From Escarpia spicata (taxonomy: Eukaryota > Annelida > Polychaeta > Sabellida > Siboglinidae), in NCBI GenBank assembly GCA_963995525.1, contig OZ023217.1, forward strand, positions 21,310,273 through 21,374,272: DNA of 64,000 bases, in the 5' to 3' direction. This document shows positions 25,201-33,715 of the stretch, one piece after another. Position 1 is the first letter of the stretch, and each line of letters opens with the position of its first letter. The notes beneath the pieces were generated by a model. It did not search any database. It was not told the DNA's origin and worked only from the letters and a program-made list of their open reading frames with translations. A program made the position numbers and the translations under genes.

Positions 25201-27309
25201 AACCACGTTCAACTCTTATTTAATATTACACCCACCCATGGATGGAGCAACAAACCTCGTTCAACTCTTATTTAATATTACACCCACCCATGGAAGGAGC
25301 ACCAAACCACGTTCAACTCTTATTTAATATTACACCCACCCATGGAAGGAGCAACAAACCACGTTCAACTCTTATTTAATATTACACCCACCAATGGATG
25401 GAGCACCAAACCACGTTCAACTCTTATTTAATATTACACCCACCCATGGAAGGAGCAACAAACCACGTTCAACTCTTATTTAATATTACACCCACCCATG
25501 GATGGAGCAACAAACCTCGTTCAACTCTTATTTAATATTACACCCACCCTTGGAAGGAGCACCAAACCACATTCAACTCTTATTTAATATGACACCCACC
25601 CATGGAAGGAGCAACAAACCACGTTCAACTGTTATTTAATATTACACCCACCCATGGATGAAGCAACAAACCACGTTCAACTGTTATTTAATATTACACC
25701 CACCCATGGATGGAGCAACAAACCACGTTCAACTCTTATGTAATATTACACCCACCCATGGAAGGAGCAACAAACCACATTCAACTCTTATTTAATATTA
25801 CACCCACCCATGGATGGAGCAACAAACCTTGTTCAACTCTTATCATTACACCTATTAAAAGTACATAAATATAGAAGTTGGTGTTGCTGTAATTATGAAT
25901 TATACATACTTGGTACATATATTATCCTGTCAATTATAAACCAATGCAGATACCGGTACAAGTAACAAGTGTAAAATTTATGTATATGCATAATAGATAG
26001 GTCATTCACAAAATGACCTTAATTTCTGTGGGGTATACAGGTCAGCATTATGAAGTATCACAAAGGGGTTTCCTCAGGTGAGGTCTTAAAAAGTCCTAAT
26101 TTAGCATGACATACTTTATAGATAGCCCCAAATGTAGTGGATAGGTATCAATAATGGACAGCTGTCCATAGATCATGAAAACATTTACGAGGTACCAGCC
26201 TTGCCTGTTATATACAACCTTTTATACTATTAATATATTATGTATTAGTACGATAGTACATAATACACACACACACAGGTTTTACTGATCTTTTTGGTTG
26301 CCATCAGTCATAGTTGTCTCACCTTGGAAGAAGCTATGCCCATCTCATTGATCACTGAAATAAGCTGGTCCTTGATATGCCTGAAAAAGACAGTGTTTAT
26401 TCTGATTCAGTGTTTGTAGGGAAATGGTATCCTTACCGTAGGATAATGCTGATTTCAGGATCCACTTGGTTCCTAAATGATCAGATCTTCTTCTTCAGAA
26501 GCTATTATTATGAGTTAATAGCTTTTGGTTTCAGTAGTTAGTGTTAGTGGAGCTTCATTGTCATATAATTTCACCAGGGTAGACCAGAACTGGTGTAGAT
26601 GATTTTTAAACAAGTTTATCGATCGATGTATTACAGTGATTTTCAAACAATGCATGATCATTCTGGAAAATAAGTGGCACCCTATTTCAAATATTTACTC
26701 AGAGACTCTGAAATGGGGAAGGATGAATAGTCAAAGGTGAAAGAAATTGGTAGAAGATCATTATAGATGGAAACAATTAACTAGTCAAGAGGGTGAACCA
26801 AATTAAATTATGTGACATCTATCCAATGTGGGATCAAAGGCAAGACAAAGAAGAAACTCAAGACAGAATTGTCCAAAAATATCTGCACCCAAATCCCAAT
26901 CTGATCCGTAACATCTGTATTAGAAACAATGTTAAGTTAGTTCGTCAATTACTGAATTAGGCCTATGCCTAGCTATGCAACAGTCAACAGATAACACTGA
27001 CAACAGTTCACATATTAGACATGTATACTTCGATTAACATTCAAGGCCGATAGGCCCTATATGTATACAAATTGTGTATGCTTAACGGACATTAAATGTT
27101 ACAGCCCATTCAAATAACAGATAGTAACTTCTTCTTGCGATACTTTGAACGTCGTTTGAATGGAATGAGCGATAATCGGTCTTTGTTTATAGGAAGTCAT
27201 TGACAACATACCTAAATTCGTTCGAACCATTCTTCCCAGTGGTTAGACGATTATCTAAGAGTGTGATTTCTTTGGGAAATATGGAATTGATGTTAAATGG
27301 GAAGTCCAT
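10070..27309 (-). CDS. ATAT1: Alpha-tubulin N-acetyltransferase, multi-exon gene
   Basis: ATAT1/MEC-17 transfers acetyl from acetyl-CoA to a lysine (Lys40) of alpha-tubulin inside the microtubule lumen. Exons in order: 27309-27212, 26380-26323, 21387-21296, 20485-20314, 19655-19511, 19064-18987, 17122-17040, 16639-16558, 15765-15711, 13117-13067, 12432-12252, 10208-10070. The first five form the family's catalytic domain (residues 1-188). It has the N-terminus [12 protein letters not shown], the motif [13 protein letters not shown], an acetyl-CoA loop QRTGCG (126-131) and the closing motif [12 protein letters not shown]. The expected catalytic Gln (in SSKAQG, residue 54) and Asp (in AVDRPSP, residue 152) are present. 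Splice phases agree from exon 1 to 9 and from 10 to 12, but 9 to 10 does not fit without an extra exon (see 15245-15330). With it the protein is 439 residues, close to vertebrate ATAT1. The C-terminal exons are typed by phase and splice signals only. Catalytic exons are near certain, tail exons likely. Confidence 0.93.
10233..10580. repeat. 34-bp tandem array ending in a pogo/Tigger-like terminus
   Basis: About six copies of a 34-bp unit built on TAATACAGCCACCTC and CAATTAAGGTCATCT fill 10233-10450. The block closes at 10578 with AATGAGGTTTCACTG followed by TA. Read on the minus strand this begins CAGTGAAACCTCATTAAC, the form of pogo/Tigger-type terminal inverted repeats with a TA target. The array units resemble that terminus, which suggests tandem amplification of a MITE end. 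No matching opposite terminus was found. Confidence 0.65.
10768..11850 (-). mobile_element. Truncated non-LTR retrotransposon (CR1/L2 group), 3' part
   Basis: Minus-strand translation gives the C-terminal part of a LINE reverse transcriptase in order: [54 protein letters not shown], then [15 protein letters not shown] and KGLQLWNSL. Two internal stops (near 11612 and 11711) interrupt it. A 3' UTR of about 400 bp follows and ends AATAAACATTC plus (ATTC)n at 10768-10796, a microsatellite-like tail typical of CR1/L2-type LINEs. The element is 5' truncated and lies in the last ATAT1 intron on the sense strand. Dead copy. Confidence 0.85.
11855..12190 (+). mobile_element. tRNA-derived SINE
   Basis: The head contains an A-box-like TGGCTAGAGCATC and a B-box-like GGGTTTGAATTC about 30 nt later, the spacing of a pol III type 2 promoter. 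A body follows with GCTCACTCTACGTTGCTCC, then a tail AGTGCTTTGAGCAGTCC resembling 3' ends of L2-type LINEs. Family assignment needs a library search. It sits in ATAT1 intron 11, antisense to the gene. Confidence 0.7.
12252..12432 (-). CDS. ATAT1: ATAT1 exon 11
   Basis: 181 nt between TAATAATTTCAG and GACAG|GTAACA. Encodes [20 protein letters not shown] followed by a Ser/Thr/Asn-rich polar stretch. Enters in phase 1, exits in phase 2. The basic RRR patch and low complexity suit a disordered C-terminal tail. Confidence 0.7.
12470..13060. other. ATAT1 intron 10: AT- and GT-rich simple sequence
   Basis: Holds an ATT run, (TA)n around 12535-12557 and a (GT)n-like tract at 12955-13020. No other feature is supported. 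Confidence 0.5.
13067..13117 (-). CDS. ATAT1: ATAT1 exon 10 (probable)
   Basis: 51 nt between GTTGCTACATCAG and CTGCAG|GTACAT, open only in phase 1. Encodes [16 protein letters not shown] and exits in phase 1, matching exon 11. Confidence 0.6.
13118..14639. other. ATAT1 intron sequence, no feature recognised
   Basis: AT-rich. Two similar segments around 13680-13810 and 13850-13900 (TTTGTAGATGGCATT shared) suggest an old local duplication of about 160 bp. No exon is supported. Confidence 0.4.
14640..14985. repeat. 21-bp minisatellite with open frames on both strands
   Basis: About 15 copies of a 21-bp unit GTGAAAACCACAGTTGACA plus two variable bases (AG, TA, GG or GT). Because 21 is divisible by three, it reads as VKTTVD-R/S/I on plus and TVVFTLS on minus without stops. 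It lies in an ATAT1 intron, and no start or splice context supports coding. Confidence 0.9.
15128..15440 (-). mobile_element. tRNA-derived SINE in ATAT1 intron
   Basis: Minus-strand head: A-box-like GTGGAGCAGTGGTCGG, then B-box GTGGTTCGATTCC. The body has GTTGCCTTTCGGAAGAG and GGGGAAGTAAAAGATCCC, and the element ends near 15128. Same transcription sense as ATAT1. It contains the acceptor and donor that bound the candidate exon at 15245-15330. Confidence 0.75.
15245..15330 (-). CDS. ATAT1: Candidate SINE-derived ATAT1 exon
   Basis: Inside the SINE at 15128-15440, an acceptor TTTTGTTCACCTCAG and a donor GGAG|GTAAAC bound 86 nt. The stretch enters in phase 2, stays open ([16 protein letters not shown] continues to SKRSHTG) and exits in phase 1. 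That is what is needed to join exon 9 to exon 10. This is an inference from phase arithmetic. A missed conventional exon would serve equally well. Confidence 0.3.
15711..15765 (-). CDS. ATAT1: ATAT1 exon 9 (tentative)
   Basis: 55 nt between GTGACAGAG and CTT|GTAAGT. Encodes [17 protein letters not shown]. The second of two adjacent AGs is needed, because the first would create a stop in the phase left by exon 8. It exits in phase 2, which does not match exon 10 directly. Confidence 0.45.
15770..16550. other. ATAT1 intron 8, no feature recognised
   Basis: AT-rich with poly-A/T runs near 15945-16000. Nothing else is supported. Confidence 0.45.
16558..16639 (-). CDS. ATAT1: ATAT1 exon 8 (probable)
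   Basis: 82 nt between ACATTTCAG and AACT|GTAAGC. Encodes [20 protein letters not shown] and SLMHDQN. Enters in phase 0, exits in phase 1. Confidence 0.6.
17040..17122 (-). CDS. ATAT1: ATAT1 exon 7 (probable)
   Basis: Encodes [20 protein letters not shown] and EINFINE, ending GAG|GTAGGT. The acceptor chosen is TGTCTAATTGAAG (17123); an earlier AG near 17158 would keep the same frame and lengthen the exon. Enters in phase 1, exits in phase 0, matching exons 6 and 8. Confidence 0.6.
17215..17855. mobile_element. Possible degenerate interspersed repeat
   Basis: The left edge ACTAGCTGAATAACCCTGG with a GC-rich TGCCCCCGG and the right edge of A-rich AACAAACAGACAGAGAAATG then TATACTATAGAT have the look of a dispersed repeat with a simple tail. 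No coding remnant or target duplication could be confirmed. Confidence 0.3.
17860..18880. other. ATAT1 intron 6, mostly plain sequence
   Basis: Contains several copies of a short motif AAATAAGACATCACATATCTTG (about 30-bp spacing) around 17920-18110, a weak degenerate tandem repeat. No exon is supported. Confidence 0.4.
18880..18981. repeat. 51-bp tandem duplication next to exon 6 donor
   Basis: Two copies with 51-bp spacing share GGCCAGTTTT, TATTGGA, GATGCCGTCTTTCA and ATTCTTCT. The second copy runs up to the ATAT1 exon 6 donor. Confidence 0.7.
18987..19064 (-). CDS. ATAT1: ATAT1 exon 6, start of C-terminal tail
   Basis: 78 nt between CTCTTGTGTCTGTAG and AAAG|GTAAAT, phase 1 to phase 1, open throughout. 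Encodes [20 protein letters not shown] and CCSSK. Its phase matches exon 5. The tail is variable in this family, so support comes from splice signals and phase. Confidence 0.75.
19511..19655 (-). CDS. ATAT1: ATAT1 exon 5 (catalytic Asp)
   Basis: 145 nt between CACATTGCAG and AATG|GTAAGAG. Encodes [20 protein letters not shown] and [13 protein letters not shown], the end of the catalytic domain. The Asp of VDRP is the expected catalytic residue. Confidence 0.96.
19758..20225 (-). mobile_element. Penelope-like element fragment
   Basis: Minus-strand protein shows [38 protein letters not shown], a basic linker, [14 protein letters not shown] and then [20 protein letters not shown]. This is the RT C-terminus and linker of a Penelope-like retroelement joined directly to the last part of the endonuclease region. 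The GIY-YIG core expected in between is missing. It lies in ATAT1 intron 4 on the sense strand. Inactive. Confidence 0.8.
20314..20485 (-). CDS. ATAT1: ATAT1 exon 4 (acetyl-CoA binding core)
   Basis: 172 nt between TGTGTTTCAG and CTCCAG|GTGAGG. Encodes [24 protein letters not shown] and [16 protein letters not shown], which carries the acetyl-CoA pyrophosphate loop. Enters in phase 2, exits in phase 0. Confidence 0.96.
20620..20930 (-). mobile_element. LINE pol C-terminal fragment (RNase H-tail type)
   Basis: The minus strand reads [20 protein letters not shown], then [12 protein letters not shown] and, after a frameshift, [16 protein letters not shown]. The pattern (LSR..Q, LR.GH..L, then EH.L..C) is typical of the region after RNase H in some LINE polyproteins. 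Short, frameshifted remnant in ATAT1 intron 3. Confidence 0.5.
21296..21387 (-). CDS. ATAT1: ATAT1 exon 3 (catalytic Gln)
   Basis: 92 nt between GCTTACAG and AACAA|GTAAGA. Encodes [14 protein letters not shown] and on through [11 protein letters not shown]. The Gln at its second codon corresponds to the family's catalytic Gln. A minisatellite begins about 31 nt upstream of its acceptor. Confidence 0.93.
21420..25852. repeat. 52-bp minisatellite, about 85 copies, with higher-order structure
   Basis: The unit is 52 bp: CTCTTATTTAATATTACACC, CACCCATGGAAGGAGCAACA and AACCACGTTCAA end to end. Units differ at a few positions (GGAAGG/GGATGG/GGATGA/GGATAG; GCAACA/GCACCA; CCACG/CCTCG/CCATG), which allows types to be followed. 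A rare GGATAGCGC unit recurs at 22641 and 24617, and a rare T-to-G variant (AATATGACACC) at 23615 and 25591. Both pairs are exactly 1,976 bp (38 units) apart, showing a block duplication. The array fills about 90% of ATAT1 intron 2. Confidence 0.97.
25853..26320. other. ATAT1 intron 2 flank, no feature recognised
   Basis: Unique AT-rich intron sequence with a short (AC)n near 26270. Confidence 0.5.
26323..26380 (-). CDS. ATAT1: ATAT1 exon 2
   Basis: 58 nt between CTTTTTCAG and AAG|GTGAGA. Encodes [19 protein letters not shown], the first helix region. Enters in phase 2, exits in phase 0. Confidence 0.93.
26381..27211. other. ATAT1 intron 1
   Basis: Unique sequence with no repeat or exon recognised. 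Confidence 0.5.
27212..27309 (-). CDS. ATAT1: ATAT1 exon 1 (start codon)
   Basis: The ATG at 27309-27307 opens [20 protein letters not shown], matching the family's conserved N-terminus in layout. It ends TTTAG|GTATGT in phase 2 after 32 codons. No other in-frame ATG is nearby upstream. Confidence 0.93.
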
Positions 27310-27900
27310 GTTCTTCTAGGGTAATCCCATCGAACTAAAAGGTCGAATTCAACCTTTAGTTACTCCACCCTTTTTGTTGATCGAGATGTTTACCGGAAGT
27401 CGTACGTTTTAAGCAGTTAACGTTATTTTATTTTTCGTCAACGGTTATAATAATTTTACCTAGCCGTTAATAAATGAATAATAAATTAATAGCCTTATTT
27501 ACATTCATTTTAATAGAATAATATATAAAAACAACGCGACAACAACGAGAATTTCCTCTTGTTGGGGTCAGACCACAATTACAATATTTTTACCTCGTGA
27601 CACATCGAATGCTCGTTTTCCTCGAAATGTATACCGTCATTTGGGACCACTTTTCATGATAAATTGCTTCATACATTTTGTAACTAGGATGTTTGTGTCA
27701 TTTATGCATCGACATTATATATATATTTACCATAATTTATGAGTGTTACCAGTTTAACATTTTTGAAGCATCTTAAAATATAGTAGCTAGGGAATAAAAA
27801 CACCTATTGTTTGAATTCATATTATATTACATTCTGCTATCTATTTCCATGTCCACCAAGCCAAGACAAATAAAAAAATTCAATGAATTAGAAATTCCAC
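27310..27900. promoter_or_regulatory. Upstream region of ATAT1; presumed promoter lies here
   Basis: It directly precedes the ATAT1 start codon in gene orientation. No clear TATA box or CpG island is seen. Assignment as promoter rests on position alone. Confidence 0.3.
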
Positions 27901-27939
27901 ATTTTATTCTGTCCAGCCGGATATTTTTGAATATGCATA

Positions 27940-28105
27940 ATTTTGGCGCGCTTTTCGGGATGCCGAGATATGATGTCACATATGACACATACTCGCATCA
28001 GGCCGACCCTTTCCATGCTTTCAGAGCATGTTTACATGGATAGTTTTTGGGTCGAAACGAGCGTCAAAATTAGTTATTGCGCGATATTCCGATGTAATAC
28101 AACCA
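27940..28105 (+). repeat. Dispersed repeat X, copy 1 (inverted partner at 36790-37140)
   Basis: The stretch ACTCGCATCAGGCCGACCCT, TTCCATGCTTTCAGAGCATG and GATATTCCGATGTAATACAA matches the reverse complement of 37017-37137 with few changes. Both copies contain a short frame (M/I)SYCAIFRCNT. It stops abruptly where the CR1-like LINE begins. Confidence 0.75.
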
Positions 28106-28129
28106 ACGGGACACAATCTACACCAATAT

Positions 28130-29007
28130 AAACATACATAGCAAACATAATTATATTGTATCCAGCTACAGAAAGTAACAATCTCATAATTAGACTACAA
28201 CATTTATAAAGAAGCACTTAATCAAGCTACAGCTGAAATTAGAAATTCAAAGAGAAGCTATGAAAAAAAATTTGCTAGTAATATAAAACATGACAGTAAG
28301 AGTTTTTATGCGTATATTCGAAGCAAACAGAACGTTCAGGATAAGGTCGGTCCTCTAGAAGATAGTGCTGGAAATACAATATCAGAGGGATTCTTAATGG
28401 CAGAAGACCTGAATGAGTATTTTAGTTCAGTGTTTACCAGGGAAGATATTAGTTCACTGCCAGTACCAGAGGCTAAGTTCAAGGGGGCAGATTCAGACTA
28501 TTTAGGACAGTTAGTTGTAACCTCGGAAATGGTAGCTAAGAAAATAAGAGCTATGAAGGATAATAAATCACCTGGAGTGTACGGGATTCCGCCCAAACTA
28601 CTATTGGAAATTGTAGAACAAATTAGCGCACCGCTTGCAACAGTTTTCAATTTGTCATTAGAAGAGGGAGTGGTTCCTTTAGAATGGAAAGAGGCAAACA
28701 TTATACCGTTATTTAAAAAAGGTTCGAGAAACAAGTCAGAGAACTATAGACCAGTGAGTTTAACATCAGTGATTTGCAAATTATTAGAAAGACTAATTAA
28801 AGATCACATGGTGGATTTTCTTGTTAAACATAACTTGATAAACCCATCTCAACATGGGTTTTTAAAAGCGAGGTCATGCTTAACAAATATGTTATGTTTT
28901 TTGGAAGACATCACTAGGTGGGTAGATGAGGGATCACCAGTAGATATCATCTATTTAGATTTTCAAAAAGCTTTCGACAAAGTACCACATCAAAGATTAC
29001 TCCTTAA
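28130..29007 (+). mobile_element. CR1-like LINE, 5' segment (split by insertion)
   Basis: The plus frame reads from YKEALNQATAEIRNSKRSY through DNKSPGVYGIPPKLLLEI, KEANIIPLFKKGSRNKSENY, RPVSLTSVICKLLERLI and SQHGFLKARSCLTNMLCFLE to IIYLDFQKAFDKVPHQRLLL. These are the fingers and palm of a CR1/Jockey-group reverse transcriptase, with the first catalytic Asp in YLDF. The frame is open from about 28200 to 29007, where a TTAA-flanked element interrupts it. The endonuclease domain and 5' UTR are absent. Confidence 0.92.
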
Positions 29008-30985
29008 AGGGGAAATGAAACGATTGAACAACTACAGCCCAAACATAAGAACATACCATTTAGAGTACATGTCACCATGATTTGACAAGTACAGCGTCAC
29101 GGTATATTTTAAATAATTTTTCAAGCGTAGCTACTATCGGCACAGGGCGCCGCCATCATGCTCTAGGAGCGTGTGGTTGTACATCCGGTTTGATTGGCGA
29201 GATGTCTCCCAAAGCTGTATACAGCAATTCGATAGGCGACGCAGCGTAGCTCTCAGAAAAACCGACGAAACGCATACAAACACATAAAAAAAGAAAAATT
29301 TAATGCACTGCGTGGCTACTAGATATACTATAAGTGTTAGTAAGCAACTTTTCACATACTTCCACAGAATGATTCCAACAGAAAAAAAAAAGTTATAGAT
29401 GATGAATTTGACGTGTTCGCCGTCGGCAAGATTGGCAAAAGTCTGCGGTGGTCACTTTCAAACGCCGATTGCAAGCCTAAATACGAAAGTGACGAGCATA
29501 AAAAGACATTGAACGTCGAAACATAATTCTTGGTTAAAGTCACAGGTCCATCTTCAGTCGATTTGTTTACATATAACTATGCACCGATGAAGTAAAATTA
29601 AACGTAATCGACCTGGAAGCTCGACATTATTGCCTTATTTGGAGGGTGAAGCGGCGCGTAGGAAATAACAAGCCGAAACCAGCTTGTTGTTGCCAAGGTG
29701 ACTCGGCACTCACGAGTTCCGTCAGGTATCATTACGACCACTATATAGTCCCGCAGTTCTAGTTCAAAGTCTGCATATATACAAATATAACGTATTCAAA
29801 ATTGAAATGTAATAAGAAATGTGAATGTGATAAAGTACAAATACGTGTGAATACTATGATATAATTGGGAATAATGAGTGCTTGTAATCCGCCGATTTAC
29901 TTATTAGTTTACGGCAAGTCGTGCCGGCGTGTTGCTACGTCTGAATACCGCAACGTCTACATCTACGAGTCTATGTTATCGACTTAGTTGCTGGTGGGGG
30001 GAACAACCTTCAAAATAATTACAAAAATAAATGTCAGCTACCGTAGCCAGTATAACGTTTTGCGAAATAGTGTCGTCATCTATTAATCAACATTAGTCAC
30101 AGTCCGGATCAAGCCCTGTCAAAAATGTATTGTAGGCATTGTCATTGGAATGTATTAATTTAAAAGAAATAGTTAAAGACAAATATTATTGAAGTTGGAC
30201 TGCTCAAATACTATAAAATGTAACCGCATTTAATTAAGTGACATTACAAGTATTTAAATCCTTAAAAATATTTGTTATACAGTCAATAGCATACAACAAA
30301 ACACTGTAGTCATATCTGATATAATTAGTTATTGGCATAGTAAATAGGTTCACATCAGTCAACTAAAGTCAATCACCATGTAGGCCTAATACTAATTTGT
30401 GTCTCAAATATTGGCTTGTAACAATGGACCCTGAATTGATGCTCCAGTTTTGAGGCGACAATTTAGCAAGCATGCTATCATACCAACTTTTTTCCTGATA
30501 TAGATTGCATGACTGCAAACACCAATGTATGCTTTTAATAACAAGGACATTGTATATAATTTATTGACTTTTGAATGTAAGCCTAACAAGGAAAAAAGGA
30601 AATAACGTCACAGGAAAAAGCCACAAAGATTAATAAATATGTATTTTGTATTTATAAAGTTCAAATGTTAAACACATTTGAGTGCACATGCATTTTAATC
30701 ATGAAAATTCAAGATAACACACATATCCACTAAAAAAACGTTGAAAAAGTCACTTGTAAATCGCACTTGTGCTCCAATTTTAATTAATATTTGCACGATT
30801 GTGTCATTTTGTTCATAATATATAACGGAAGTATCCAAACAACCATAGGGCCTAATACCGAGCGCAAGCTTCGAAGGATCCAGCGAAGGATTTAGCACGC
30901 GAGATGACATCGTCCCTCGTTGTAATACAAATGTCACTTGTAGTGCTGTCACGCCATCGAACTGTAGTGTCAAAACATAAAGGAA
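29008..30985. other. 5' part of the Kolobok-like element, no clear gene
   Basis: Contains a short plus frame at about 29395-29525 (FAVGKIGKSLRWSLSNADCK) that I do not recognise, otherwise AT-rich. A THAP domain, common in such elements, was looked for and not found. Confidence 0.4.
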
Positions 30986-30989
30986 GCCA

Positions 30990-32866
30990 GTGGTCGTGTC
31001 GCCAGTGCGACACTTTGTCGATGCAGTAGTTAATACTGACAATACTGTTGTTCCATTGAACATTCACCATGACCGTGGGTATGCAAAGTTGCCATCGCAG
31101 TCTAGAACGCCTTCTCCGACTGACCCTGATCATGGCAGTTCTGTCAATATAAGACGCCCTTCGGATGTCCCAGTCTCACTATCGCCATCTTCAGACGATT
31201 CTGTCTGCAACAGCGAGAAGAGAAACATTGAAGCGAGTGATGCAGAATATGTTGTAGCAGGTGACAGCGGTATCACTGATGATGACTCAAGCGGTTCTTA
31301 CACTAATGGGAAAGAGAGAAAGTTTGTCACCTGTTAGAAAAACATAATTTCACTTCTCTGCACCTGCTAAAACACCAAACTGCAACAAACCACTTATATC
31401 AAAGCCTAGCATCACAGTGACTGGATTTGCAGTGGTTGTGACCACAGAATGTGTTGATGGCCACTCGTTCATGTGGCACTCGCAACCCAAGATTGGTAAC
31501 ATTTATGAGAGTAACTTGTTGATAGCAAGCGTCCTCTTCCTGACTGGACATTCATTCACTGTGTACAATTTGGTCAACCTAATGAACCTATGTGCCTTGT
31601 CACCCCGCCAGTGCTACAACATACAGCGGGCATACATACTGCCAGAGATAGAGGACATGCCATTCAGAGGCCATCATGTCAGCTCTGGCCGGACTGAGCG
31701 TGGTCGAATCAGACGATGCAAGATATGACAATCCAGGACACAACACTACATTTGGCATTTACTTCATCATGGACACTGACAGCCAACTCATCATTGCTCA
31801 AGAAACTGTTCGGGTCACAGAGGTCAGGAACAGTTACTGGATGGAAGTGGAGGGCTTGAAACGCTGCTTGGACAACCTGACTGACCATGGGGTGAAGATC
31901 ACCATACTTGCCACTGACAGACATCCCAGCATTAGAAAGAGAAAGAAATAAAGGTTGTTGCCTGCCAAGAAAGTTGAAGTTGTCCCTTTGATAGGCGCAT
32001 TTGCCAACCACCTGTGGTATTGCGCATCAGCTTGTGATGGTGATCCCCGCTTGATGAAGGAGATGTGGATCTCGCTCCTCCATCACATCAGGAATTCCAT
32101 TCATGGACAGCAGGCACAGAGTTGTACCGGAAGTGCAGTCATGCAACGTATACACAACAAGAAGTGAAAACAAGACTGAAGGTACAGAAGCCTTCACTGT
32201 CCAGAAAGCTATACTGGACTGTTGCCTACTGTATGATATAGAGAGGGTTACGAAGTGTGTTCACACTGGTGAACTGGAAAGCTTACATGCCCTCTTCCTC
32301 AAGTATGCACCCAAGTTCAGCCGTCAAGGCATCATAGCCAGACTCAACTTGGCCACCATTGACCACAACACAAATACAAGGTAAGGCTTGTGATATCAAT
32401 AGTGTTAACATTTGATGTTACAAAATAATGTATCAGTTGCTTGACAAAGCTGCACACTTTAGAAATCCAGCATTGCATTAGGAAATAAACTGAAATGGCT
32501 GAGAATCCCTGCCTGTACTCGATAGCAAAACAATGTTAGGAATACAGTTTCGAAAATACAATCTCACTGCACAAGAGTATGCATGCAAATAACAGATAAC
32601 ATAATTTAAATTGAGGACATTTGTTTATTGTTACTTGAATTGTTTAATCATATATCAATGGAATTGGAATGGTATGCTTTGGAATTGCTTATTGAAATAT
32701 AAACTGATGCATATATAAATTATATATATATATATGATTAATTAATAAATATTTGAATGTATTATGGTATGTAGTGAAGAAAGTGATGGCGTCAAAGGAC
32801 TACAGCTTCCGGGAAGAAATTCTAGAGGGCATTGCAGCTAGATGCACGAGTGGCACAAAGCTGTGA
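30990..32866 (+). pseudogene. Decayed Kolobok-type transposase
   Basis: Fragments in three frames follow the order of one protein: an acidic Ser-rich N-terminal part (31140-31330), then VTTECVDGHSFMWHSQPKIG and LIASVLFLTGHSFTVYNLVN, then DARYDNPGHNTTFGIYFIMD, GVKITILATDRHPSIRK, AFANHLWYCASACDGDPRLM and HTGELESLHALFLKYAPK. A donor AAG|GTAAGG at 32381 and an acceptor near 32774 lead to a last exon KKVMASKDYSFREEILEGI ending at TGA. Stops and frameshifts near 31335, 31700, 31950 and 32165 make it inactive. The layout (PGHN...D, TDRH, NH..W) matches transposase-like proteins of THAP/Kolobok-type elements. The name is from resemblance, not a search. Confidence 0.65.
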
Positions 32867-33639
32867 AGTGTGCTCCAAGTTGCAACATCAAGTAAGGAGG
32901 TAACTCTAGCAGAGCATGCAGGCATCGAAAAACCAGCAAAAGAGGAGGCTGTGGCAAAGCAAAGAAGCGGCTTTACGGAAAACTAGTTGTATCCGTATCA
33001 ATTCGGTTTAGTGCCACCCAATTGATACGACATCCAATTTCAAATGACAATGGATTTCTATGCTTAAATAACATAGTTTGAACATCACTGGCAGAAATAG
33101 ATCAACGTTTTAGGCAAAGTGCATTGTCACTACTGTATAGGACCTCCTAAAGTAAGGAACATCCACTTAAAAGCTTGTATCCTAGTTGTGGTATGCAGTG
33201 TATTTTATTAGACATTATTCTATGTAGGGAACTTTGGGTATATGTAATTTACTGGAATAGTTTAACCAAGTCCAAACATGTTACTTATATTGAGTTTTTT
33301 TGCAACAGACTACCATTCTCAAACATCACACTGAACTGTACATGTATTTGTTCATATGACTCACTGTACACTTTTAATGTGGCTTCTAGGATGTGTGTCA
33401 CAAAAATGATAAGGGCCATTACCATTAAAACTGGACTGTTACCATCAAGTTTAGTAAAAGTAAAGTGCCATCTTACAACAAAATATATATATATTTTAAT
33501 CTGTATGTTTTAGCCAGTATTATTAAAGTGTACTACAAACTAATGAAGCAGCAAAGGATTCAGCTATACGTTTTTTATATATATTCATACTTCATTGTTA
33601 GTATTACATTTGACATTATCACAAAACAACATCTCAAAA

Positions 33640-33715
33640 AGTACTTAATAATAATAAGAACACTTATATAGTGCCATAAATCTAGATAAATCCATTTGGA
33701 GGCACTTGATAGATT
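33640..33715 (-). mobile_element. LINE/SINE-type 3' tail fragment
   Basis: On minus it reads CACTATATAAGTGTTCTTA then (TTA)n, the shape of 3' ends of L2-type LINEs and their SINEs (GCGCTATATAA then ATT repeats). Similar to the tail at 46520-46560. Confidence 0.4.

Noticed and set aside
21420..25852. Regular repeat could suggest a CRISPR array
   Set aside because: Units are contiguous 52-bp copies with no variable spacers, in an intron of a eukaryotic gene.
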